A program made the translations under genes and the position numbers. A stretch of DNA of 64,000 nt from a virus: positions 1-64,000 of the IMG/VR virus record IMGVR_UViG_3300023202_000135, one strand, 5' to 3'. Positions 14,253 through 21,792 of this stretch are shown in pieces. The notes below the pieces were generated by a model. The model searched no databases and was not told where the DNA came from. It saw only the letters and a list, made by a program, of their open reading frames with translations. How positions within the stretch are numbered: position 1 is the stretch's first letter; every line of letters begins with the position of its first letter.

Positions 14253-14657
14253 CTAGGGGGCGGGCGGCGCATATCCCGGTCGGTCAGTGACTTCGATTAT
14301 CCCCTGGGCGTAGGTGCGGATGTCTCCGTCCACAGCGCCCACTGCGGGGAAGGTAACGGTGAGGGCGGCGCCAACGGTCCGGGCACGCTCCAGGACGTCA
14401 TCCTGTGAGATAACGACCGCCACGATGCCATTGGCCCAATCCGCCTCCGGATGGCCGTTGTCGGCGTCCACGGGCGCCTGGACGTCCGCTTGGCCGTAGT
14501 TGCTGTCGTACTCCCATTCGAGCTGGATCGAGTCCGCCGAGCTGACGTCGATGAGGTCGCCGGTGTTTTTGCGCTTGAGCTTGAACACGATCGTGACCCG
14601 GTTCCCTTCCGGGATTTCGAGACGGAACTCGCGCGTGCCGATTACCTGCGTGGGCAT
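14253..14657 (-). CDS. tail-associated hypothetical protein
   Basis: 134 residues, MPTQVIGTREFRLEI onward, predicted beta-sandwich with FKLKRKNTGDLIDVSSADSI and ending in a Pro-rich tail. Position at the end of the fibre cluster suggests a virion or fibre-associated role. Not recognised further. Confidence 0.6.
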   Translation of the reverse strand: MPTQVIGTREFRLEIPEGNRVTIVFKLKRKNTGDLIDVSSADSIQLEWEYDSNYGQADVQAPVDADNGHPEADWANGIVAVVISQDDVLERARTVGAALTVTFPAVGAVDGDIRTYAQGIIEVTDRPGYAPPAP

Positions 14658-14658
14658 G

Positions 14659-15213
14659 TTAGTCTCCTCGAATGCGAACGGTTCCGCCGCCGAGACCGTC
14701 CAGATCGTCTTCGTCGATGACCACCACGATGTCGTCGTCGGACGAGGCGGTGGTCGCAGTGCGCGGGTCGATTATGAGGGGCAGATCGTAAGATTCCACC
14801 GTCACGACAACCTCCAAGCCGTCGATGTCCACGGGGATCGGTGACGAAACGTCACCGAGCACCTCGACGACCGGCGCATCGGCGCGGACGGGGATGCCGG
14901 GCGTGGTGTCGACCAGGGCGACAACGGTGGCGTCGTCGGCGTAAACCTCGATCGGCGGGACGTGGGTAGCTGGCCGGCGAATCTCCTCGACGACCGGAGC
15001 GAGCTGGTCGAGTACCAGATCGTCAACGGCCCCCCCGAGGACGAGAAGGGTGCCGAGACGAACGTCCGGGTCGATGGTCGACAGGTTGAGCTGGAGCGTG
15101 TCGACTTCGACAACCGCTTCGATCGGCTCAGGGATGAAGATGCACCACTCGTCAGCGGTGTAGTTGCACCACTCTCCCTCGCTGAACGTTAGCCATGTGA
15201 GCTGATCGGCCAC
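14659..15213 (-). CDS. acidic beta-rich virion-type protein
   Basis: 184 residues from a GTG just after the previous stop. Very acidic (DDDIVVVIDEDDLDG near the end) and built from alternating short beta strands with Val/Ile-Asp repeats. A perfect copy of the dispersed palindrome lies in it at 14841-14855, read as Gly-Asp-Val-Ser-Ser-Pro. No function visible. Confidence 0.55.
   Translation of the reverse strand: MADQLTWLTFSEGEWCNYTADEWCIFIPEPIEAVVEVDTLQLNLSTIDPDVRLGTLLVLGGAVDDLVLDQLAPVVEEIRRPATHVPPIEVYADDATVVALVDTTPGIPVRADAPVVEVLGDVSSPIPVDIDGLEVVVTVESYDLPLIIDPRTATTASSDDDIVVVIDEDDLDGLGGGTVRIRGD
14841..14855. promoter_or_regulatory. perfect GTGAC-N5-GTCAC palindrome
   Basis: GTGACGAAACGTCAC, extended to GGTGACG / CGTCACC arms. 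Lies inside a coding region. Confidence 0.6.
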
Positions 15214-15215
15214 AC

Positions 15216-15704
15216 TCAATCGCCGGGGACGCCCTTGCCGATGACGATGTCTCCGGGCGGTTCGTAGGAGTCCAGGAGAGGGGAAAGGAGCGCGAGAGTG
15301 CTCACGGGGATTTGGTTCTCCTCGACACCGAGCGCACTCTCCGGAACGGTGTACAGCGTGATCTCCTGCTCCTGCTGCATCACGGCGGACCAATCTCGGT
15401 TGACTTCGTCGACCTTGTCGCCGGGGATCTCCTGCGTGGCCGGGTCAGCGTGTTGGGCGAAGAAGGCGCGATGCGCACGGGCGATGGCGTCGTGGATCGA
15501 GGACAGGATCCCCAAGTTCCTCGCCATTGCCATGCGGCACGTGGCGCTGAGTGCGTAAGGCTCGACAATGATGACAGTTTTCCCGTCAACCTCGTGAGCC
15601 TTGTGCCGCCCGTCCAGGGAGTTGATCGCTGTCATGAGGCTCCGGACGTCACAGTTCCGGAGCTTCCGGTTGACGCGGTTAGAGGTAGGGGTGGCCGTTG
15701 CCAT
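15216..15704 (-). CDS. hypothetical protein of the fibre region
   Basis: 162 residues, MATATPTSNRVNRKL onward, with AGGAGA upstream. Predicted mixed helical/beta. Between fibre-type genes; a fibre-assembly role is possible but not shown. Confidence 0.6.
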   Translation of the reverse strand: MATATPTSNRVNRKLRNCDVRSLMTAINSLDGRHKAHEVDGKTVIIVEPYALSATCRMAMARNLGILSSIHDAIARAHRAFFAQHADPATQEIPGDKVDEVNRDWSAVMQQEQEITLYTVPESALGVEENQIPVSTLALLSPLLDSYEPPGDIVIGKGVPGD

Positions 15705-15739
15705 GTGTCTCTCCTGCTAGGAGGGGTTAGTGGTAGGGG

Positions 15740-16276
15740 TCAGTCGTCGCCGTTGACTTGCCGAACTGCCCGGTCGATAGCCTGGGCGACCTCGCGTGCG
15801 TGCGCCTTGTCGACCATGGCCTCGATACCGGCGATGATTGCAGACGGAATGAGCGCCATAGGGAAAGCGGCCATGACGACGTTGCCGTCGCCGTCGAGCA
15901 AGTCGACGGTCTGGGGATTTCCGAGATCATCGGTCGCGTTGGCGATGTCCGTCAGCGTGAAGCGAACCTTGGGGAGGAACGGTGCGGCGGGCTCTTCGTA
16001 GTGACGTGGGTCGGTGCCGTCCTGGCCGTCGGCCACGGGACCAGGGTCGGCCGGGATCTCGCGGTTGCGGGGCCTGTACGGTCCGCGGTAGAAGACGTCA
16101 CCTCCGGGCGGAGTGGGGTCGCTCAGCTCGGCCAGCTCGCGGTGGACGACGACTGGATAATCGTTCCAGTTCGCCAGCTCGTCCTGGGGGATCTCGGTCA
16201 GCAGCTCGACTCGCCACGACCGTTCCTTGACGGTGCGGTCATAGGTGACGGACTCCTGTTTGATGATGCGTGCCAT
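15740..16276 (-). CDS. hypothetical protein of the fibre region
   Basis: 178 residues from MARIIKQESV; AAGGGG upstream. An in-frame upstream ATG at 16384 would overlap the neighbouring fibre gene and is rejected. A Pro-rich centre (about 55-90) separates two folded parts. No family recognised. Confidence 0.6.
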   Translation of the reverse strand: MARIIKQESVTYDRTVKERSWRVELLTEIPQDELANWNDYPVVVHRELAELSDPTPPGGDVFYRGPYRPRNREIPADPGPVADGQDGTDPRHYEEPAAPFLPKVRFTLTDIANATDDLGNPQTVDLLDGDGNVVMAAFPMALIPSAIIAGIEAMVDKAHAREVAQAIDRAVRQVNGDD

Positions 16277-16286
16277 AATCAGCCCC

Positions 16287-17783
16287 TTACGTAAGATCGG
16301 CCGTCTTGATCGTTCCGCCGTCATTGTAGGCGAACGTGACGTCACCCGTCGCCGTATTTTTGTGGATACCGCAGTCTTTATCATTCGGGTACTCGGTCGT
16401 GGTGGGTGCGGCGGATGTTGTCGTGAACCCGGCGATTCGCAGCGATCCGGATCCGATGGTCAACTGATCGGCCACCGTGACATCGCCGCTCAGCGTCCAA
16501 GTGTCGAGGCCGGCGTTGTAGCGGGCAGCCTCGCCGCTGGTTTGCTTGTTGACGACGAAATCATGGTCGAGTGCATCCGGGTTGACGATGCTCTCGTCCT
16601 TCGTCCACTGCGCGACTTCGACTCCGCCCGAATTGCCTTCCTCGTTGACGGCGAGGATCCAGTGGGCGTCGAACCCGGTCGCGTCGTCGGCTGGGGTATT
16701 AGTGACGAAGCCGAAGAGCCCGACGCCTTTGTAGTACGACGCACCCGTGTGGCCTTTGCCCTCCAACCCGACGAGGATGTCGCCGGCTTGAATCTTCTGC
16801 GGGGCGCCTTGGGTGCCTCGTCCTCGGTGGCCCGTGAAATAGGCAGCATGCCAGTCGGTTGCTGAGAAGGTTTCCCCGACGATATATTGCCAATCGTCGT
16901 CGAAGTTCTCGACAGAGAAACTGCTCCCGTTAAGGCTATTGACGAGCGCGTACAGGGCGCCACCGATGCGCACGTTCTTGTCGGCGCCAATACCACCAGC
17001 AACGACGAGCGCGCCGTTGGTCGGGAGCGTGGCATCAGTAGTCGCCTCGATCTCCAAGCGGTCGGCGAAGGTCGACAGGATGTGCGTGCCGCCAACAGTG
17101 GTGCCGATGAACGCGCTGCCAGGGTCGTACCACCAACCGACTTCAAGTGTGATTGGGTCATAGGTGCCATTGTTGTCGTGGAACGCGAACTTGGGGTCGG
17201 TTGCCGAACCGCCACTCCGAGTCCGGATTTCGTCGAGCGCAATGAGGTCGTCACCGCAAACAAGGTCACCGCTGGTAGCGACCTTGTTGTCGCCGATCTC
17301 CAGAATGAGGCTACCGTTGACGACACAGCCGATCAGCCCGAGGCTGTTGATCTCCGTTCCAAACCCGCCGCCCGATCCGCGGTGCGCGTACCAACCGATG
17401 CGGTTGGCGTCGGTATGGCTGGCGGGGTCGAGCGTTCCGTCGGTGAGCGGGAACGCGACGGCGAGGTCGGTCTCCAAACCAAGACTGCCGAGCAGCACCC
17501 CATCTTTAGCGCCGACCTTGCTGCCGGACATGATGTTTCCACCGACCGCGAGACCGCCATTCGGGACCACAATGGCGCCATCGGTCTCGTCGGCGGCTGC
17601 GGTCGCATTGGTGAAGGTCTTTTTCCCGCCGACAGTCTCGTCGCGCGTCCGATCGACGTAGTCAAGTACGGTTTTGATGTTCGATTCGGCCAAATCCGCA
17701 GGCTTGGCAGAGACGCCGAGCGCGTTGCCTTTGAGCGTGTTGGCTGGCATTTCTGCCAGCCACTTGTTCTTGGTCAGAGCCAT
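16287..17783 (-). CDS. tail fibre / virion surface protein
   Basis: 498 residues. Begins MALTKNKWLAEMPANTL and has KTFTNATAAADETDGA and two GALVVAGGIGADKNV-like segments typical of phage fibre shafts, where repeated hydrophobic beta strands precede a receptor-facing domain. No chaperone-type C-terminus is seen. It is separated from the next fibre gene by the operator-like hairpin at 17803-17817. Confidence 0.6.
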   Translation of the reverse strand: MALTKNKWLAEMPANTLKGNALGVSAKPADLAESNIKTVLDYVDRTRDETVGGKKTFTNATAAADETDGAIVVPNGGLAVGGNIMSGSKVGAKDGVLLGSLGLETDLAVAFPLTDGTLDPASHTDANRIGWYAHRGSGGGFGTEINSLGLIGCVVNGSLILEIGDNKVATSGDLVCGDDLIALDEIRTRSGGSATDPKFAFHDNNGTYDPITLEVGWWYDPGSAFIGTTVGGTHILSTFADRLEIEATTDATLPTNGALVVAGGIGADKNVRIGGALYALVNSLNGSSFSVENFDDDWQYIVGETFSATDWHAAYFTGHRGRGTQGAPQKIQAGDILVGLEGKGHTGASYYKGVGLFGFVTNTPADDATGFDAHWILAVNEEGNSGGVEVAQWTKDESIVNPDALDHDFVVNKQTSGEAARYNAGLDTWTLSGDVTVADQLTIGSGSLRIAGFTTTSAAPTTTEYPNDKDCGIHKNTATGDVTFAYNDGGTIKTADLT

Positions 17784-17802
17784 TCAGTTCCCTTTTTGCC
17801 CG

Positions 17803-17817
17803 GTGACGAAGCGTCAC
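17803..17817. promoter_or_regulatory. perfect GTGAC-N5-GTCAC palindrome, intergenic
   Basis: GTGACGAAGCGTCAC within a 17-base hairpin (arms GGTGACG / CGTCACC). It lies about 20 bases before the start codon of the fibre gene at 16287-17783, where a bound protein or an RNA hairpin could affect its expression. Confidence 0.65.
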
Positions 17818-17842
17818 CAGGATGTATCCCAGGAACGGGCTA

Positions 17843-19267
17843 TCAGACGAAGTATTTCACGACCAACTCGTCGTTGACCGCGATGTCCTCGCTGAGGCCC
17901 GTGGCCGCGCCGTTGTTGTTGAAGTGGAACTCGTCGCTGTTGAGGATGTCGAAGTCAGGCGTCACGCCGCTCCCGCCCACGGTCTGCTTGTTGACCTGCT
18001 CCGGACCTCCCTGCGGGAACGCCTGCACGCCGGCCGGGTCGTTCGGCACCGAAGGCAGCGTGAAGAACCCGTTGGTCGACTCGGGGCCAGTGATGACGTG
18101 CACGATGATCGTGATCGCCGCGGAGACAGCCGCGATGGCGGTGTCGACGTAGTCCGTCGAAGCGGCGTTCGTCGACCCATCGCCCTGGGTCTGCGTAGGG
18201 ACCTGGACCGTTCCGCCGGCCGTGGCGAAGTCGAAGGTATCGCTGAGGTCGACCTCAGTGGCTCCGATCGAGTCGGGATTCACGCGGAGTTGGTTCGAGC
18301 CGTTGACGCCGATGGTGTCCGCGTCGACGAGCACACCCACGCCGTTGACGGTGACGCTGATCGCTGAGGCGATGTTGGCGCCGCCGACCGAATCGGCCTG
18401 CACCGACACCACCGTCCCGGAGCCTCCCTGGAGGCCGTTGCCGAAGGCCGAGCTGGCGAGCTGCACCTCGGTGATGCCTGCGTTCTTGACGATCAGCGAG
18501 CCCGGTCCCGAGCCCGTAATGCCGATGGTCGCGTCATCGTAGTTGATCGCGATGTCGTCGGCGTTGACCGTGATGGCGCCGGTCGAGTTCTGACCGACGT
18601 TGAGGGTGTTGCTCGACTTGGTCAGGCCCGCGCCCGCGGTGACGCCGGAGAGCCCGCCGAAGGGGTCCCAGCTTGTGCCGTCCCAGCGATAGAACTGGCC
18701 GCTGTCGAGGTCCCATACCAGAGCGCCGGGGCCTTCGACCGACACGTCGTACTCGACGACGAAATCCGCCCCGTCGTACTCGACGATGTCGTTGTTCTCG
18801 ACCCCCGTAATGGTGCCGAAGTTTGCGTGCAGCGTCGCGGTGTCGGTGACGATGTACCGGTCACCGGTAGAGGGCGAGGCGCCGGGATCGAGGGTGCCAT
18901 CGGTCTGGATGTCGTCGACGTCCGCCTGGAAGTCGAGGCCTGTCACCGCCGAGTCGAGGTCCGTTTGTCGCACCGCATCGTTGGGGTTGACCGGCGCCCC
19001 CAGGTTGGTGAGGCGGTTGAGGCCCATCGACTGGTCGCCGGTGAAGGCTTGCCCGCCGTCCGCCTGGATCACAGCCTCGGCCAGCTTGGAGAGCGCGATG
19101 CTGCCCGCCAGCATGCCGTTCGTGATGCCCAAGGACTTCACGTTGATACCGGTGACGGTGCGCTCGATCGCACCGGACGCGTCGACGAAGACTTGGAGGG
19201 CGCCGGAGCCATCGTCTTCGAGGCTTTGAGCGTCCTTGTTGATCCATTTGGCTCGCATGAGGGTCAT
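17843..19267 (-). CDS. tail fibre protein
   Basis: 474 residues from MTLMRAKWIN, with GGAAGGAAC upstream. Fibre hallmarks: a RLTNLGAPVNPNDAVRQTDL segment of the kind that repeats in phage fibres, a central GDRYIV...WDGTSWDPFGG region and a C-terminal beta-rich head with DEFHFNNNGAA and NDELVVKYFV. Probably trimeric and distal. It is the first of four or five adjacent fibre-type genes. Confidence 0.7.
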   Translation of the reverse strand: MTLMRAKWINKDAQSLEDDGSGALQVFVDASGAIERTVTGINVKSLGITNGMLAGSIALSKLAEAVIQADGGQAFTGDQSMGLNRLTNLGAPVNPNDAVRQTDLDSAVTGLDFQADVDDIQTDGTLDPGASPSTGDRYIVTDTATLHANFGTITGVENNDIVEYDGADFVVEYDVSVEGPGALVWDLDSGQFYRWDGTSWDPFGGLSGVTAGAGLTKSSNTLNVGQNSTGAITVNADDIAINYDDATIGITGSGPGSLIVKNAGITEVQLASSAFGNGLQGGSGTVVSVQADSVGGANIASAISVTVNGVGVLVDADTIGVNGSNQLRVNPDSIGATEVDLSDTFDFATAGGTVQVPTQTQGDGSTNAASTDYVDTAIAAVSAAITIIVHVITGPESTNGFFTLPSVPNDPAGVQAFPQGGPEQVNKQTVGGSGVTPDFDILNSDEFHFNNNGAATGLSEDIAVNDELVVKYFV

Positions 19268-19284
19268 GGCGGTGTTCCTTCCGG

Positions 19285-19794
19285 CTAGGCTTGGTAGGTG
19301 ACGGTGAGTTCTTCGCCCACTTCGAGGAGGCCGTCGAGGTCGAGGCCGTTCCACCGCAGGCGGTCGAAGATGGCGCCGTCCATGACGTAGTCGACACCAT
19401 AGCGTTGGATGGGTGCTCCCGCAATCTCCAACACGACGTCAGTCGGCTCGATGGGGGTGGCGGTGAGCTGGATGTACTTGTTGTTGAGGTCCGTAACGGA
19501 GAGGGTGAAGAGGTCCACGACCCGGAGCCCAGCACCGGCCTCGAAGACTTTCCAGTCGGAGTTGGTGATACCGGGCCCGAGTCGGAACGTCTTGGGGAAG
19601 CCGCTCAGGAAGTTCCTGACCGTAACCAGCATGCCCTCGACCCGGAGATGGGAGGGGATGTTGTTCCGGTCCGTAGTGGTCTCGACCTGATGCAGGCCGC
19701 CCTTGCCGTCATCGCTCTCGAAGGGCGCGAAGACGTCCTGGTCGTCCGGGGCCTTGATCGGCGCCCCCACGAGGGTGCCCTTACGCTCAGCCAT
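19285..19794 (-). CDS. tail fibre-associated protein
   Basis: 169 residues, MAERKGTLVGAPIKAP onward. It ends in a NGLDLDGLLEVGEELTVTYQA strand similar to the NDELVVKYFV end of the neighbouring fibre, suggesting related domains. Overlaps the next gene by 8 bp. Confidence 0.55.
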   Translation of the reverse strand: MAERKGTLVGAPIKAPDDQDVFAPFESDDGKGGLHQVETTTDRNNIPSHLRVEGMLVTVRNFLSGFPKTFRLGPGITNSDWKVFEAGAGLRVVDLFTLSVTDLNNKYIQLTATPIEPTDVVLEIAGAPIQRYGVDYVMDGAIFDRLRWNGLDLDGLLEVGEELTVTYQA

Positions 19795-20491
19795 CGAGCA
19801 CCTCCACGTCGAGCGTGCCGAAGTGGACCGTGTCCGTCCGGTACGCGTAGTAGGGCTCGACGTGCCCCTCGCTGTTGGTGAAGTTCAGAGCTTGCTGGGC
19901 CCAGGCCGAGTGGGTGACGTCGTTGACGCGGAAGCGCGGGAGACCGAACGACTGCGGGAAGGCGACCCACACGTAGGCGCCTTGGCCGTCGATTCGGAAG
20001 TTCTTGAGGAAGTCGTCTCGGAACTCGTTGTTCGCGAGCGCCAGAATGTCGGCGGAGGTGAGCGTCGGTGACGCATTGACACCCCAATAGACCTTGTGCT
20101 TGAACAGCAGAGATGTCTGCGCTTGGTCAGTGTTCTGGCCGTCGTCGATGGTGAGCGTCCACGTCCGGTCGGACGTGGTTGGATCCGTGAAGAGGTGGCT
20201 CGTCGCTGTCGGCCCTACCGACCCGACTCCCTGGTCGATAGTTTGGTCGTTGACGTCTTTGTTTCGGGTCCAAGTCAATAGGACCGACGAGACGACGGCG
20301 CCCACTTCTGCGGTCCCGCCCCCCGAGAAGGAGAGGATCTCGGGGGCAATGTACTTCAACTCCTCCAGACAGTCTGCGATATTTTTGAAGTTGTCGTTGA
20401 GAGCCTGACCCGCAGCGCCGGTCAAGGGCTCGGGGACAACGATCTGAATATCACGACCGTCAATGGTCTTGTAGACCTGGAGGGTTGCCAC
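19787..20491 (-). CDS. tail fibre or baseplate-attached structural protein
   Basis: 234 residues. The N-terminus contains PLTGAAGQALNDNFKNIAD, a segment found near the start of many phage fibre and structural proteins. The rest is beta-rich with no enzyme motif. It shares a transcript with the fibre genes. Confidence 0.55.
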   Translation of the reverse strand: MATLQVYKTIDGRDIQIVVPEPLTGAAGQALNDNFKNIADCLEELKYIAPEILSFSGGGTAEVGAVVSSVLLTWTRNKDVNDQTIDQGVGSVGPTATSHLFTDPTTSDRTWTLTIDDGQNTDQAQTSLLFKHKVYWGVNASPTLTSADILALANNEFRDDFLKNFRIDGQGAYVWVAFPQSFGLPRFRVNDVTHSAWAQQALNFTNSEGHVEPYYAYRTDTVHFGTLDVEVLDG

Positions 20492-20508
20492 TCACCGCCT
20501 CGCTGGGG

Positions 20509-20934
20509 TTAGGTCAGGGTGAAGATGCCGTCCGCGTTCCACTGGATCGTGAAGTCCGCGGCCGAGCTGCTCTTGTCACTGCCGAAGTCGATGTAGGCGA
20601 TCAGCGGCGAGGTCGAAGGCGTACCCGTATCCTTGTAGATCACGGCGTAGCGGGCGGTGACAGTGGCGTTGGCCCACACCACGTCGTCGGCGTCGAAGGC
20701 CGCGCGGTCGTTGGTGTTGTCCTGCGTGACCGTCGCATTGGCGAGGGTCTCACCGCCGGCCGTGTAGCCGGTGCCGCTGATCTCGTCGGCGCTCACGTCC
20801 GAGAAGAACGTGTGGGCGTCGATGTCGGGGGTGTAGGTGTTGGCGAGCAGTGCGACCTTGATCGTGTCGGTATCGAGGTCGATCGACGGGTTCTGGTCGA
20901 ACAGGCTCTTCTTGGCTGCGTTATAGACGGGCAT
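20509..20934 (-). CDS. conserved phage virion protein, LANTYTPD family
   Basis: 141 residues. KVALLANTYTPDIDAH ... EISGTGYTAGGETLAN ... RYAVIYKD is the signature of a small beta-sandwich protein seen in many tailed phages near tail-fibre genes, usually annotated only as hypothetical or minor structural protein. The gene at 27291-27716 looks like a diverged relative. Confidence 0.65.
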   Translation of the reverse strand: MPVYNAAKKSLFDQNPSIDLDTDTIKVALLANTYTPDIDAHTFFSDVSADEISGTGYTAGGETLANATVTQDNTNDRAAFDADDVVWANATVTARYAVIYKDTGTPSTSPLIAYIDFGSDKSSSAADFTIQWNADGIFTLT

Positions 20935-20970
20935 GTCTTCTCCTTGGTTAGGCGGGATGGACCGGAGGGC

Positions 20971-21792
20971 TCACGGAGCGTCTCCGGGGGGCAGTGCGAC
21001 GAGATGCGGTGAGGTCTCGCCACGGGCGATGTGGGCGATCCACGAGAAGTGGTCGTTGACCGCGTTTTCGACGTAGAGGCGGGCTTCGCGCGCGACTTGG
21101 GTGGCGCCGGTTCGCTTCTGATCCTCGAAGCTCGGCGCGACGGCCTTCCAAATCATATCACAGAGCGCGAATCGCTCGGGCCCTCCGGCCGGCTTTCCCG
21201 TCGCGGCGTCGTACTCGCCGCTGTTGGTGACGTAGGCTTGGAAGAACTGGTCGACCGGAACGGCGAGGTTTTGGATCTTCCGGGCTTGATCCCGGCACGC
21301 GGTAATGACGCGGGCGATGGCCGTGCGGACCTTGTTCTTGACGAAAATCGGGCGCGCCTCGTAGTCGTCTCCGCGGAGGCTGTCTTCGATGATGTGCGCG
21401 GACTCCCGCCGTATGTGGTGGAAGAACGACTCGTAGATCCGAATCGAATCCTCGACGCTCATCGTTCCTTCACTCTTCGACACGAGGTCACCCACGTTCC
21501 CGGACAGCGTCCGTAGCTCCGCAATGGTCCCGGACAGAACGCCTTCGAGACGCTCCATCCACGCCAGCGTATGCGCTGAGGTTTCGCGGTGCGCATCGGC
21601 AAGGTTGTTGAGCGCGTCGGAGTAATTCCGCGCGCGCTCCTTCTTGGCTGATTCGCGAGCCAGCTCGTGCTTGTGGTCGGCGCGTTTGTCCATCCACGCG
21701 AACAGCCTCCACGAGATGAGCCACAACACGAGAAGCGATGCGCCCCACCACTGGAGGTTCTGGAGGATCTCGGCCATATCGGACGGGTTCAT
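20971..21792 (-). CDS. membrane-anchored coiled-coil protein
   Basis: 273 residues from MNPSDMAEIL; the ATG overlaps the upstream stop (ATGA). One transmembrane segment (about 16-37, ASLLVLWLISWRLFAWM) is followed by a charged coiled coil (38-95) and a helical domain. Oddly, this membrane protein is embedded in the fibre operon. It could be a virion membrane-interacting part or a late membrane function; nothing decides it. Confidence 0.55.
   Translation of the reverse strand: MNPSDMAEILQNLQWWGASLLVLWLISWRLFAWMDKRADHKHELARESAKKERARNYSDALNNLADAHRETSAHTLAWMERLEGVLSGTIAELRTLSGNVGDLVSKSEGTMSVEDSIRIYESFFHHIRRESAHIIEDSLRGDDYEARPIFVKNKVRTAIARVITACRDQARKIQNLAVPVDQFFQAYVTNSGEYDAATGKPAGGPERFALCDMIWKAVAPSFEDQKRTGATQVAREARLYVENAVNDHFSWIAHIARGETSPHLVALPPGDAP

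Noticed and set aside
16339-16348. GTGACGTCAC palindrome
   Set aside because: The halves match but the 5-base centre is missing, so it does not fit the spacing of the dispersed motif.
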